Positions 25,070 to 39,000 of a stretch of 64,000 bases of DNA are shown here, one piece after another. Made by a program: the position numbers and the translations under genes. The stretch's first letter is position 1. Each line of letters opens with the position of its first letter. The stretch covers positions 12,165,001 through 12,229,000 of the forward strand of contig NC_082637.1 in assembly GCF_030936135.1 (NCBI RefSeq), written 5' to 3'. A model generated the notes under the pieces. It did no database searches. It saw nothing but the letters and a program-made list of their open reading frames with translations, and was not told the DNA's origin. The stretch comes from Gavia stellata. Taxonomy: Eukaryota; Chordata; Aves; Gaviiformes; Gaviidae.

Positions 25070-25990
25070 GGCCCTGTGGGATGTTCCTGTCCCCAGCCAC
25101 CCCTGCCCTCCCCTCCATCCTGGCGGCAAGAGTGGCCTTCACCTTCTCTGCAATATCTTCTCTCCTGGACTGGGGGACCCTGACTAGTCCCAGTGGGGCA
25201 GGCGCTGGGATCCAGCTGTGGCAGCCAGCCGACCGGTGTGGCTGGGGCTGGCTTGCTCCAATGCCTCTTTGGGAGCCCCTGGAGAACAGCTCAGTTTTGG
25301 GGGACCCAGCTTTGCTGGCCCCGCTGTGAGTGGAGCCCCAGTTAGCCTGCCTGGGAAGGATGCTACCTTGGACTGCTGGAGGCCTGAGCCCAAAGAAACC
25401 CATCTTTTCTCCCCCCGCCGCAGAAGATGTGCCATCCCCTGTGCCGGGGGGGGTGTGTGGGGCCCGCATTGCCTCCTCACTGCAGTGTGGAGGAAGCAGC
25501 TTTGCAAAGCACTGCTGCGCTCTGGGTCGGGGCTGACTGCTGTGGTGCTACTTTCTCCACCTCTGTCCAGTCTCGCTGCCCTGGGAGCTGCAACCCTGGC
25601 ACTGGACTGCAGTACCTGCAGTGAGCTGGCATCCTGGTGCAGGGAGGATGGTGCTGGGGGACCCGAGGGACTGACAGCACCTGGGAGGGGAAGAGGATGG
25701 GGAAAAGACAGTACCCAAAGGGCCCACTGGACATGAAGGGTGGCAGAGGGCTCAGGAGGAGATAAAATCCTGCAGCTGGTGCCGGCACAGCTTGGGGAGG
25801 GGGTTTAAGGGACCATTCCAGTGGAGCATTGTCCTCTCCTGCACTTGGAGGGGGATTTTCAGGCGGGCACCAGCCCTGACGCTGTGCTACAGGACTGGGA
25901 GGGAGAAACTGCCATTGGGCTCAGGGCTGAGAAGGCAGTTTTATCCACAGTGGGCTTTTATACCAATAAAAAGAAGTACCACAGACAAGC
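25070..25990 (+). other. APH1: APH1 3' UTR
   Basis: About 900 bp of non-coding sequence from the stop codon to the poly(A) signal. Open frames in it have no supporting features. Confidence 0.75.
25965..25970 (+). promoter_or_regulatory. AATAAA polyadenylation signal of APH1
   Basis: A canonical AATAAA in ACCAATAAAAAG about 900 bp after the APH1 stop. It is the first such signal downstream and marks the convergent border with CA9. Confidence 0.85.
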
Positions 25991-26730
25991 AGGGCTGTGT
26001 GTGGCTGGCAGCACTGCCCTCGTGGGGAGCGTGCAAGCACCCTGCAGCAGTGGTGGCAGTGGCTTGTGCTGCTGTGACTCGGGGTGGGGTGGGGAGGGTC
26101 TGGCAGTTGCCTGGAGGTCCTTCTGCTCTGTCCATCTTAACAGGGGCTGGACTCTAGTTTTACTGCTTTGGGCTGGAGGCTGCTTAGAGCTGGAGACCTG
26201 CAGCTTCCTCCCCTCTCCCAGACCTGGCCCATTTCTCTTGGTTTTGGCATGGCTGTAGTGTTCCCTGGGGCTTGGCTCCAGTGCAGCTCCCACCAGGAAA
26301 GGTGGGAGGCAGCCGTGGATCTGGGACCACTCCAGCTAGGGTAGAGCCCGAGGGGAGCTGGGTGGGGGCTGGCCAGCGAGGAAGTGGTGGCTCTGCCACC
26401 TTCAGCTCTGCCTTTCTCCAGCCCTACCAAGCCGAGGCTATGTTTTTCCAATGCTTTGCACAAACAAGAGGAGGAAGAAGTCCCAGAGCGATGGAGGGCA
26501 GGGCTGGGCTGTGCAAGGAGCCCTGCGCTGCTTGCTCTGGAGCTCTGCCTGGGGCCCGGAGGCTGATGCTGTCTCTGCCGGTTGGGAAGGGGTCCCTGTG
26601 CACCCCTCTCCACTGTGGCTCCAGTTCCACCAGTGCCCTTTCCTGCCCCACAGCTTTACACAAGGACAGCAGAGAGGGCTGGCACCATGGGAGGCTTCTA
26701 GTTTTTTTTTTTTTAAATACATTTTTACCT
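25991..26730. other. Gap between convergent APH1 and CA9 ends
   Basis: About 700 bp separate the two transcript ends. The interval holds no recognised gene; a T13 run lies at 26702-26714. Confidence 0.55.
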
Positions 26731-26733
26731 TTT

Positions 26734-26739
26734 TTTATA
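26734..26739 (-). promoter_or_regulatory. Possible variant poly(A) signal of CA9 (TATAAA)
   Basis: No AATAAA or ATTAAA is visible on the minus strand after the CA9 stop within this interval. TATAAA followed by A-rich sequence about 225 nt past the stop is the best candidate. Confidence 0.35.
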
Positions 26740-26880
26740 ACAAAAATAGCTGCTGGGGCCAGATGCTGCCCCTGGCAAACAGTCTGTGTGGGCAGCCCCT
26801 GCAGCCGAGGGTTGCTGGAGTGCTGGCCCTCCCTCGGCCCAGGGTGGGAGTGAGGGGAGGTGGGGTGGCAGCCTGAACCA

Positions 26881-26950
26881 GCAGAGCTGGGACCGCAGCA
26901 GAGCTGGGACCGCAGCAGAGCTGGGACCGCAGCAGAGCTGGGACCGCAGC
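26881..26950. repeat. 17-bp tandem repeat in the CA9 3' UTR
   Basis: Four near-perfect copies of GCAGAGCTGGGACCGCA begin 14 bp past the CA9 stop codon (in CA9 orientation), with a partial fifth. It is a small, recent-looking array. Confidence 0.9.
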
Positions 26951-26963
26951 AGAGGCGTGGGGC

Positions 26964-27027
26964 TCACGCGGTGTTCTCAGTGGTGGCTGCTGTGTAGATG
27001 ACCTTGGATTTGGTTGGCGAGTCCAGC
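26964..27027 (-). CDS. CA9: CA9 exon 12 (cytoplasmic tail)
   Basis: 64 bp completing Arg359 and encoding [20 protein letters not shown] then TGA. The tail has a Tyr and several Ser/Thr residues in place of the human GGVSYRPAEVAETGA. Acceptor CCACCAG. Confidence 0.93.
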
Positions 27028-30000
27028 CTGGTGGGGGAGGAAGGAGGGGAGTGTTAGAGCAGGCAGGGGGGCCATGCTAACCCATCTTGCTGACCGAGAG
27101 ACCACCCTCAACCCTTCTTCTCATGCCCTGGACCCATGCTACCTCCCAGGCCCCCTCCTCCTACGGCTACCGATCACTCACCGTGGGTTCTGGCTGCGGT
27201 GCTTGTAGATGTACAGCAGGAAGGCCAGTGCTGTGACAGCAAAGAGCACCCCGAAGAGCACGGCCAGCACGTCCCCTGCAAGCCAAGCACAGGCACGTTA
27301 CACTGGGGATGGTCCCCTGTGGCTGCTGGCTGAGGGAGATGGGGCAAGGCTGGAGCAGGCCCAAAGGCAGAGGGGACATGAAGGCAGCAGCCTCAGCTGA
27401 GCACGCTCACCTGCATGAAATGAAGAGCTGGAGGGTCCTTCTGCAAAGGAGACAAGAGATTAGAGGGTGAGAGCCAGCTGCACAGATGCTAGGGCAGCCC
27501 TGCACCCCCCCCCCAGGCTGCCTACCCCCAGCTCAGCACACAGCTGCCAGGACCCCCCTTCCCAAGCAGGTACACTCCCTGGCCGCCTTTCCCTCCTTTG
27601 GGCCAGCCCCTTACCTACCTGCTGCTGCTGAGCCATCATTACCTGGAAGAGAGACAGTGCAGTCAAGAGGTTGCCAGAGGTGTTTGGGGAGGGAAGCGAA
27701 AAGCCTGCAGGGCTTCAGGCCATGTGCCACAGCAGGGCTGCCTGCAAGACTCCCCACCACCCCTGAGCAGGCAGGGGAGAGCTGCCGGCCGATCCCCACC
27801 AGCTCACAGCATCTTGCTGCAGGAAGCCTAGCCCTGACACCCCGCCAGAAGCACTGAAGGAGGGGGAAAGAAGAGGATCCTTGAACCACAGCCCACACAA
27901 AAGCCTCACTGAGCCCAGCCAGAAACTCCCCCATCGCTGCTGCCGCCACCCAGGAAGCAGGCAGGCAGGGTGCTGAGCACTGCAGCATGCCATGACTGCA
28001 CCAAACCCACAGGAGACCCTGGAGAGGGGCATGGGGTGAGGCCAGCAGGCAGTGACCATGGGGACGATTGCCTGCATTGAGTTTGGCCATACAACAGAGC
28101 TTTGATCCTTATCTCATCTCTAGTTGTTCTTAAGGGACTTGGGACTCTTGAAACTTCTGATTTCTTTTTCATCCTTTACAGGTGAAATTTAGGACATGAG
28201 ATCACAGAAGCCTCACTTAAGACTATTTAGATATGGGCTGCCCAGGGAGGTGGTGGAGTCACCATCCCTGGATGAGGCACTGAGAGATATGCTTTAGTGG
28301 TGGACTTGGCAGAGTTAGGTTTACAGTTGGACTTGATGATCTAAAGGTCTTTTCCAACCTAAATGATTCTACGATTCTATGGTGAGAAGCACCCCGGGAG
28401 GAGGCAGCCAGCCACTGCCTGCAGGGCACCCCACACAGGGATGGTTCGGTGGCCCTACATGCTGGGTAGGAGCTGTGTTGGGCAAATATTTATTCGGCGT
28501 GACAGCATGGCTTTTAAACAGCTGCATTATCATTTGTACACGATTTGGGTATTGCGCGCAGAGTGGCACTATCTGCAGACCGTATCCAACTGCATGGCTA
28601 CTGCAGGGAAGCCGCCGCCTTTGCCCAGCAGCCGGGGGCAGGAGCGGCTCTCCTGAACTGGGGGTGACTGGAAAAAGATCAACAAGCGTGGGCGCAGGAG
28701 GTGCAGCTGCAAGTGAAGTGAGGCATGACCCCACAGCACTCCATTTCAGCACTCAGCGGCCCCAGGGCTAAAGCAGGCAGTTATCAGCACTGAGATGGGG
28801 AGAAAACCCCAACAACCCCGCGCATGCAAGGCAGGGGACCAGTAACCTCATCTGGGAGTACTGAGACAGTGTCCTGGCACGCCAGGAACAAGGGCCTTGT
28901 GGCTTTGTTAAAGTGGGGGTTGTTGGATAGAAATAGCGAGTAAGGAAAGAAGAACAAAAGGTGAGCTGGCAACTCCCCCCTCACCCCAGCGTTGGCGGCT
29001 GGAGGCTTTGGAACAGCTTCTGCAAGAAAGTGGTAAAAGAAAGGCTTGGAGGTAAATGGAAAATACGATAAAGCATCTAACAGGTTTACCAAAGATAGAG
29101 CATGCCAGCCTAACCCGATATCCTTCTTTGATAAGTGATATTCTAGACAAAGAAAATGCGGTAGATTTTATCTCTCGCAACCTCAGTGAAGCATTTGATG
29201 CAGTGCCACATGGGAAACTGCTAGCCAGGCTGAAGACCACGGTGATTAAAAGCCTGCAGCTGTTAGCGAGCTGGCTGCAGGTGGGACGGTGAAGGGAAGT
29301 GCCTTGCACCGCGGTGTGTGGTTACTGAGGCATTGCCCAAGGGCCTGGGACAAAGCCTGTGTTCTATTAGTCACCTTGACACAAGGTGTAGGAAATGCCA
29401 TCAAAACAGAAAAGGAACAGGATGTTGGACAGAAAAACCCCAGTGACCTCAGAGAGCAGCAACAGGCAAGAATTCAGTGATGCAGAGTGATAGTCACACC
29501 TGAGGATTAACAGGAATTTCTACTCATTGCTGGAAAACACCAACACAAGAAACACCTTTGAGGATGAACCAAGGAAGGGCAGACAGGGATGCCTCAGGCA
29601 GGGGACGATATGCCCAGCCAGGATGGCTGTGTGGCCCCGCTGGCAGAGTGCAGCCTTCAGCAGGGGTCCCTTGCGCTGCCCTTCCCGCAGGGTTTGGTGG
29701 TGGGGTGCTCGCTGCAAGCCTATACCTCTACAGCTCCTACTGAATTTAGCTATTGTGTCTGAGGATGAAGCAGCTAGCTGGGACGCTAGGACCTTGCTGC
29801 TTGCTCTTGACCATACATCCCCTAGTCCCACTACTGTTATTTCTGCAAGATCAAGGGTAAACCAGTTCCTAGAAACCGACCTGCCCCAGGCAGGGTAAGA
29901 GAAGCACAGAAATGGGGGAGAGCAGGACCCCAAGACCAGTGCTGCCATAAGTCACCTGACAGGCAGGGCTAACCCATGCAAATGCTGCATTTCTGTGAGA

Positions 30001-33000
30001 CACCTGAAGCCTTGACTCCTGCTCCTCGCCCCGTCTTTGCATCCCTGCAGCCACGTGCAGCCTGAGCACGCTCACGTGCTCCTTACCAGAGGGCAGCTGC
30101 TTCGTCGAAAAGAGGGTGGTCTGGAAACTCGCCAGCACCCGTCGCCCGTGCAGGTCCTGAGCCAGCCGGTAATTGTTCTGCAGAGGTTTGCTGTCATCAT
30201 TTCTCAGGCTCATCACCAGCATTGACATCTGGAAGGAGAATGGCCTGAGCCGTGGGTGCATCCCGCCTTTGGGAGCCAGGCGAGTCCCAGGGGACCAGCA
30301 TGGATGGTGCATGCTTGCAGGGAGAGGCTGGGCAAAACCCAGTGGGGAGCTTATTGCCCTGACGGACCTGGTCATGAGAGAGCAGCATGGTCTGGTTGAA
30401 GACTGTCCACTTCACTGTCTGGTAGCAGGGAGGGGTGGTCAGAGAGCCATCATAGTGGAAGTAGAGTTTCAGGTTGGCAGGCAGCAGACCTGCAATGTTG
30501 AATCCAGGCACCAAGACTTCGTCACCTGCGAGAAGAAACACCATGGGAGTGAGACTGGGGCTACCCCATGGAGGACAACAGGCAGGACCATTATGGAGAT
30601 CATGGGCAGCCCAGCATTGCATGTGCCAGGGTCCACACTGCTGCCACTGGTGCACTGGAGAAAGAGCAGTGGGTTTGCCCCAGAGGCAGGGGAAAGCACG
30701 TGCAAGCAGAGGGCACCTTGGAAAGCTGTTTCCATACAAGCTGTGCAATGCTCCCCTTCTTGCATACATATGGCGCAGCCTCTCTCTGCCGTGCAGCGGG
30801 TTTCTCTGCTGGGCTGCAGCCCCTGAGACAAGCACTAGGTGGGACAGGGCCTTACCTTCTCTTTCGATTTTGTACAGATGCTCAAGTATTTCCTGATAGT
30901 ATGGGTTCTCCCTTGGCCCAACCTGCAATACAGAGACCCCACAGTAATGACAAGGACAGGGGCCGAACGGAGACTGGCCGTGATGGCAGTGCCAGCAGGG
31001 AGGTGTCGCTCCCTGTGAGAGGCACTCTATTCCAGTGACCCCTTCCTCCTATCAGGGCTGCTGTGCCCTCTGGACTGCCCTCTCTCTCCCTTCTCCCCAG
31101 GAGCATTTGCACCTTTGCCAGTCTCCAAAACTGTGCCTGACTCTGCCCACCCCAGTCCCACCCTCCCCCTGCTCCCACCTCTTCTCGCCCAGGGCTGATC
31201 TACAGGACTCACCTCCAGGAAGGCTCCCAGTACAGCCAGGCCATCTGGGTGGACCATTGCGTCCTTAAAGCTGCCATACTTGGTGTTGTAGTGGACCACA
31301 TGGATCTGGAAGGGAAACATGCAATCCCGATGCAGGATGGGCACCTCCGGGAGGTGCTCACCCCCACAGGGCTCCAGCCTGCCGGAGCAAGGGCCAGGAG
31401 AGACATGCACTCGTGATGAGCACCCCTCCTAGGAGGGGAATGTGCTGGTGGGACCGAGAAAATGTGCTGCTGCAAAGCAGCAAGCGTGAAGGTCTGCCTG
31501 CAGGAACTTCCCCAGTCAGGGACAGCAAACCAGCACTCTGCCCCAGATACCAGGGGGGTCGTACTGAAGAGCCAGGCTCAGTTTGAGGACAGCAGCTAGA
31601 GAAGGAGGGATAAAACCAGATGGGAGCTGGCAGAGCAGGAGGACAGTGTGTACAGAGTAAACAGTCCCTGCAGCTCCCAAAGCAGGCTGCTCACAGCCAC
31701 CCAGGGAGCTGGCTCCCCCAGCCTGGGGACGGCTGCAGCTCCTGTTCCGTCAGCCCAGGACCAGGCTGCAGCGTGGGGACAAGCTGCACTGCTCACATGC
31801 AGCTAGCCCCAGCCCACCTGTGGGCAGAGCATCCCAGAGGGTGGTCTCCTCCTTGCCTCTGCAGTGTGAGTCTGGCTCAGCACCAAAGCATGGCCCCCCT
31901 ACACTGAACTCTGCTGCTGCAGAGCTGCCTGGGGAGCAGGGATCCTGGCCAGGGGTTACAGCATTCATCCAGTGACAACCAGGGCCACGGGCTAGGAGCA
32001 AGACAGCACTCTAGCACCTTCCCTGCCCAGCACGGCGAGAGGAGAGGATGCATCCACCACCACGAGGGCTCCTTACCTCCGCAGCAAAGCGGCGCCCATT
32101 GACGGTGTGCTCTGAGCCGGGTCCCAACAGGGAGCCCCAGTGCAGGTGCAGCTGCACGGCTCGGTACTGCTGGGCATAGCCACCAGTGATGGCCAGTGAC
32201 TCAGGCAGCTCGAGGAGAACTGCAGAAGGAAGAGGTGAGTCAGCAAAACACAAAGCCCAGTCCATCACGCAGGTACGCAAAGGAGATGTCTCAAGGGAAA
32301 GAGTCACCCTGGCTTGTGGAAATTGGTCGCAACAAACTTGCTTTCCATCTTTCGTGAGGCTATGGGCAAGTCAATACCCAGAGCTGTGCCAGTGTGTCAG
32401 GGTTCAACTTTAGGTTGTAGAACACCCCAGTAAATACATCAGCTTCAAAAACAGCTGCTGCGAGAATGCTGGGAAGTGAAGAGCCCCTCTGCAGAGACCC
32501 CCAGGGGTCAGCTCCAAGCCAAATGTTATCCAACAATTTATTCAGTAAGCGAGAATATAAAGAGACCATGGACAAAATTAATGGAGAAAGATACTGGCAG
32601 AGTGGTGAATACCTACAAGAGCAGGACAGTTGGACAGAGAGAGCTGCAGCGCTTGGCGAGCTGGGACCTTTCAAATAAAGCAGCCTGTGAGCGTCTGACA
32701 GCACTGGAGCTGGTGGCATGGAAGCATTAAACCTTTCTAAAGCATTCAGAGCTAAAATTTTGCCTCTTTGGGTATGGTAAATACATACTTGGTTTTGTCT
32801 TTTACTTCAATGTGGTTTAGCCAGCTATCTTGAGCTCATGCAGCAGTGTGGCAAATCTAAAAGCTGAGTTACCTGGACACATGGCAAAAATATGAGGAGC
32901 ATCCCTGGACCCTGAGAAAGGCTGTCCTATCCTTCTAAGCACCATTTCCTCTTTTTTACTGTCAACTCTTTTCCTTCCTCCTTCTTTATAGGTGAAGTGT

Positions 33001-36000
33001 CCCTTAGTCACATCACTGAGCTAGGGCACAGATTTGGGATTAACCACATAACAGGGCTCTGATGAGTCATTTGTCCTCTCCCGTGTTCCCTGCCACTGGG
33101 TTCAGAGATACAAAACTCAAATACGGGAAGTGGCAGACTGCTCCCTCCCTGGGAATTTATATGCTTTTACATTTCTTTTGTATATCTAAATCATAGCATT
33201 CCTTCTGCTAGCTACCTGAGTCATTTTCAGGCCTTTGAAAAAGCTTATGCAGCGTATACACTTTATATTACAAAAAGGAGTAACTGTACCAATATCTTAC
33301 TGGACTTGCAACTTTTTATTTATGGCTTTTTATAAAGCAGACCGGTAGTTGCCCGAATAAAAAAAGGCATCTTATAAGCATGTGAGAAACTACTTCCCCC
33401 CCACCCCAATGAAAATGCTCTGACTGCTTTTCTAAACACCAAGCAACACCAGATGCCAGGGTGTCTAAAATAGCAACTACTGAGCTCAACTAGTTTAACT
33501 CTGCAGGCATGCTAGGGCAGGAGGCCATAACATAAAGCTCTGTGCATGCACTGTGCGGCTGATCTGACCATGCACAGTGAGTCCCACCTGTTGAGTTTAC
33601 TATCTACACAGGTCAGCTCCATCTTGCTAGCTACCAGGGCAAGGAGGTGCCTTATCACACCGTCAGTGAGTTTAAGTCCCTTTCTCTGCCACCTTTTCTT
33701 AGCTCGGGGACTGGCAGACACCAGTGTGCACAAAACACTCAGTTTGCTCCCAGAAAAAGCTGGTAGCAACCAGGACCCACCATCCCCAGCCGTGGGGTGG
33801 TGAGTGGGAAGGAGATGTTGTTTTCCACCATATCTGGCATGGTGAGACTGGTAATAAAATAATGTGAGCAAGTTGTGTCCAGACTTTCCAAAGAAAAAAA
33901 AGTTCTAAAATTGGAGAAGAGAAGCAAAGACCTATAAATATTTCTTAAGATCTTGAGATAGCATCCTGAAGCACAAACTTAAAGAAGTTGGCCAATGCTG
34001 TGTCCTAAAAGACTGAGAGGTAGGTACCTTAAAGGCTAAGTCACATCCGAGACTGACTAGTCCTTTGAAAGTGAAATGCAGGGGAGGAACCAGTGGCTGC
34101 AAACCTGCATCAGAAATACCAGGGATATATTTTTAAAGGAAACATGGGTTTTAACAAATTCCTGGAGCCAGATCCCAAAGGCAGTGAGTGGTGAGTTCTC
34201 CATCTCCTGGTTTCTCCCCTCCAGCCAGGAAAGCACATGGACCTGTAAAGGCTCAACAACCCAATGCTTCCTTTTTGGCCTTGAAGGCAACATGACTGCA
34301 GCCTGCAAGAGAATCCCCTTCCCAGAGCCCAGGGGAAGGGTGTCAGAGAAGCCTGGTCCTGCCAGGAGAGGCTGAGCGGGCTCTGCTTATGCTCCAGCCT
34401 CTGCCTGTGTCTCTGTGCCCACCTGTGTGCCCGTTGTTCCTCAGCTTCAGCTTCTCGCTGGCAGGCAGGCTGTAGCCGGAGAGCTGGATTGGCCGCAGCT
34501 GGGGGCTGAAGATAGTCTTGGCTGTGTCGATGTTGATGGGTGACTGCATGGTGCCTGCGCAATCTGGGTAGTCCACACCCCAGTGCTCCCGGTCTGGTAC
34601 AAGGAGGAAGGGAGGGAATGCCAGTGAGACCACCCGGGGAAGGAGCCCACCAGAAAGGAGGTTTGGTGGGTGGTGGGGAAGGGGACAGGCACTGGCCAGG
34701 GAATAAGCCATGCATGTAAGGTTAGTTTCCATCAAGTTAGCTTGGGAGCAGCTCTGTGCCACCATGTGACTGCATGCAACTGTATCAGGAAAGGTCTCTG
34801 AGCGTGGTGAGCTGCCAGGAAAGTCTATTTTTGGGGTGTTTGGGAAGAGCGCGAGAAGATCATTTACAAGTGGACTTGGCACACCCAGGAGCTGCTGCTC
34901 TGCAGCTCATCACACACTTGCTGCCTTGCACAGCCTGGCCTCTGGCAGGTATCAACCCATCACTTCACCCATGCTGCTACTCGAGTGAGGTACCACAGTG
35001 CCGCTGGGATCACACAAGCCCACAGCCACAGGTCTGACGGGTGCCTGGCTGTTAACTGCACCAGTATAGCCCTGCAAAGGGCCAGCGCACATGACTGGGG
35101 AGGTGGCTTAAACCACTACCTCTCCCCAGTGCCATAGCTGCAGTAAGCACAGCTGATGCCCCAGAAACCTCCCCTTGCACTGCAGGGGGCTGCTTCTAGC
35201 GTGTCTTAGGTCAGTGCAAACCCAGGCTCGTACCCAGCCCAGCCCCTCACAGGGCTCCAGTAAAGATGGAGCTGGTCATTAGCGGGTCCAAGCCAGCCCC
35301 TGGTCCTGAGGAGAGTGATGGTGCTGGGGCCTGGCCCACCACCACAGCAGGAAGGGGTGTGTTTGTCCTAGCACTGCAGCGATGCCCATCATGGGTGCTG
35401 TGGAAAAGCCCCCCCAAGCCATGATGGAAGGGCACGGCCAGGCAGGATGGGGAGGGAGGGTGACGGAGGACAGAGGTGAGGAGGACAGAAGCTAATCCCT
35501 GGGCAGGTCAAAGTACCAGCACGGGCTGCAAGTCCAGCTTGGAGAGCCCTGCCTGCTTCCCTGCTTGGCACAGAATCAGGGGAGCTCCTGTTCAGGGAGA
35601 AGCCCTGCCCTGAGGGGCATCCCCTCACGCCTAGGGGAGTGGGGAAACCGTCAGCGGAGCCGCTGCTTCCTGCTCAAATCAGAGCAACCCCTGGCTCTTC
35701 AGCCCATCCGTGCCCGGGTTCAGGCACTGCTGAAGCGTCAGGGTCAGGCAGGAGGGAAGGGTGAGCTGTGGAGTGCGCACAGGAGCCCTGTAATCATTAA
35801 CCACAGCTGGCTCAGGCCCAGGGTCTGCTGGGTGGTAGGAAAAAAGCAGGAGTAACTGCAGGGTATTTACCTTCATAGCTCCAGTGACTGTGGCCAGGAC
35901 CTTGAAAAAAAAAGGAAAAAAACCACATGAATGGAAGGGAAAGGTTGGCAGCAAACACACCTCTGCCAGGCAGCACTCCCAGCCCCAGCAGCAGGTCTCT

Positions 36001-39000
36001 GGGCTCCCACTGCCTTCAGTCCCCCTCCCCACCTTTGCTTTCCCACTCGTGTCTCTGCCCCGGCAAGGGGGATGCTCCCGGAGGGCACTGCCTCCTCTGC
36101 AACAGCGCCAGGTCTCCTGCATGCATCGGCCAGAGGGAAAACCCCAGGGCTTGATGCTTTGTTATCATCCTTATAATAGAAAAAAAATCACAGATATTGG
36201 CTTGTCACTGAGCAGCTGTACCAGCGCTCTTGCAGTTACTCTGGAGCAGCTAAAACCTCCCACCGTCCCAAGACAAAGCACGTAAGGAGGCAGGTCTGCA
36301 GCTTCCCTGCTCAGCCTCTGTAAGCAAGAGCAGCTGGTGAAGTGGCTGTCCTGGTGGCTCTCCTACGATGCTGAAGCACTGGAGGGGGTGTGGGGAAGAG
36401 CAGCTTTCACACCACGAAGAGTTTGGGTGGTGAGTTGCATCACACCGCACAGACACCCTCCTCCCACCGGGGAAAGCAGCCCCAGGAGTCACAGCAGAGG
36501 AAGCAAATGAGCACCAAAACCTTGTCATCCTCAGCAGCAAGTGCCCCTACCATGGGGGCAGACTGCCAAAGGAAAACGTGCCAGGCCAAACACCCAGCTC
36601 CCATCCTGGCAGCCCCTGCCCCAACTCACCCGACCACCCAAATTCCCATGCAGAGTGGCATAAGGGTCCTACCACACACAAACCCTTTCCCTAGGAAAAG
36701 CAGGAGGGAGGATGGGGGAGCCTGTGCCAGGAACTCTGCATGTCCCGTGTCACCCATGGGGCACACAGTGGCCACGGCAGGGCAGGATGTGCCCTGAGGC
36801 TCCCATGGCTGGGGGTGTCCCTGGTGTGCAGATCTAGAGGGAACAAAGTCCTCCTGGGGCAGGTCCTAAGGATACGACAGCACTCCACACACCAGACCTT
36901 GCACCATCACTCTCCTCCAGAGCTGCCAGCAAAGCCCAGACTCCCAGCACATCACTGGAGCTGGCCTTAGAGGTGCCCCAGAGCCTCTTCTCAGATGTCC
37001 CTGATCAAACACCTTGGCTATCACCAGCCCTTCCGCACACAACCAGCTCCAGGCAAAGGGATGAGGGGCTTGGATTTACCCCAAGCAGAGAAACGTGGCC
37101 CATAAGGATTATGCCCCTGCCCTGACTAGCCCTACAGGTAATGCATGGACTCCTCCTCTGACTTGTCCTTACCAGCATGCTCATCAGCGCAGACAGGCTG
37201 TTGGCACATACCAGCTCATGAAGGCAGGAATGAAGGGTGATGGGGTTGGACAGGTTTAGGGTGAAGGGGTGCATGCACCCAGCAGCAAGGGGCAGAATCT
37301 ATACCCGTTTCCATCAGCTCCCCAGGGTGCAAGGACGTGGAGGAACATTCAGCAGGTGCAGTCCAGCCCCGATACCATCTCTGTCCCTTGGTGGGGCCAA
37401 ACACCTGCCAGCCTGTCCAGGACACAGGAGGGCCTCAGCAGGCGCTGCTCCGGTCCCCGTCCTTGCTGCTGACAACCACTATCGACGGCCACTTGCTATT
37501 AATAGGAGCAAATTCCAACTCAGGGGTGAGAAAGGAAGAGGCACACTTTCCCAGGCCCAGATGTCCTATGTGAGGCCCCAAGCCCAGTGGGATCCTGCCC
37601 TCCTCTCAGCAAGGATCCAGGCATGGGCGCTGCCGGCGGTCTTTGGTGCAGCTGCTGCCCTGGAGAGTGGATGGCCACAGCAAAATCGAGCTAGGAAGGG
37701 CTGGAGGGTGCTTAGATGGGAACAGCCCTCAGGGCCCCCTTCAGCAGGGCCAGTGACTCATCTGCAGTGCTTCTGACACTTGGGAGTCACTTGCCCAGTC
37801 ACAGGGTACTCCCAAAGGCATATGAAGAAAGGGCAGCAAGCAGAGGGCTGGGTAAGCGATGGCTGCCTGCATCAGGCAGGAACACATGTGCCCTGGGACA
37901 GGCTGCAGTGCCCTCTCCATGCCTGCTTGCATGGCACTGTGCTGCGATGCACCCGGCTGTGGTGCAGCAAGCTGAGATTTACCCTGCCCACCCTGCTCAC
38001 GCAAAGGTAACCTGCGCCCACTCTGCTCACACAAAGGTTACCTGCTCCCCAGACACTGATTATGAACCAGAGTACACCAACCCCCCCCCCCCCAGAAACA
38101 TCCCACCTCTTCCCCCACCCTGTCCCACCTGGCACTATCTGCATGAGGTGGTCATGGCTCACACGAGAGCCACGTTTGCTGCTTCCTAGGCAGGATCTCC
38201 CCCCTGCAGCACAAGGGTGCCTATCAGCATGGGGACCGCACATTGGGGCAGTCCTGGCACAGGTAAGGCACAGCAGCCCGGGTTGGCACACGGTGCTTTG
38301 GCTCGCTGTACATGCCTCAACCGGCACGGCCCGCCCCAGCACCCCACTTTCTGCTCACCGCCAGGGACTCTGCCTTGACGAAAGCAACTCAAACGTCATA
38401 TCGTAGATTGAGCAATAGCACCATGCTGGTACCTGCCCTGCTGTGTCAGCACCGTGGCACCCACCCCAGGCCCCCATGTCCCCCCATGCCCGTCTGTTCC
38501 CACAGCCAAGGGGGCTCCAGACCCTCCTCGCAGCCTCCCGCCAGCTCAGCAGCTTTGAACACCCTGAAGGCTGCAGCTGCACCCAGCAGTCAGTGCGATC
38601 CATCCCAACACAACAGACTTCCCTGGGGGTCTCTTGGCACCAGAGCCAAGAGGACCCACAAGCACTTATCCACACACTGAAGCCACCCCAATGTGTTTCC
38701 CCATCCTGTAGATCTGGGCACAGCTGCTGCACAGCCAGGCCACCCACCTGGGGAGGCATCTCGCAAGCCCAGCTGCATAGGGTTGGGCTCCCTTGGCACA
38801 CGCACCACGTACTGCAAGAGCATCAGGGTGAGCCCAGCCCGGGCACTGGGTCGGGCTCTCGGCATCTGCCCCAGCCTCAGCGTGGCTCGGAGGAGCCCTG
38901 CAATACTCCAGTCCCTTCCACGTGGGGGCATTCGCAATCTCGCAGCCCTTTGCCATGAACATTAACCCACTGCCCTGCCCAAATGTCGATTTGCATAATT

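Larger units (their letters stand above)
27643..30086. other. CA9 intron 8 with two CR1 fragments
   Basis: A 2.4-kb intron holding a CR1 3' tail near 28215-28382 and a decayed CR1 coding fragment near 29050-29560, both antisense to CA9. The remainder shows nothing recognisable. Confidence 0.7.

Noticed and set aside
29056-29292. 78-codon plus-strand frame as a small gene
   Set aside because: Its sequence is a CR1 reverse-transcriptase fragment inside a CA9 intron.
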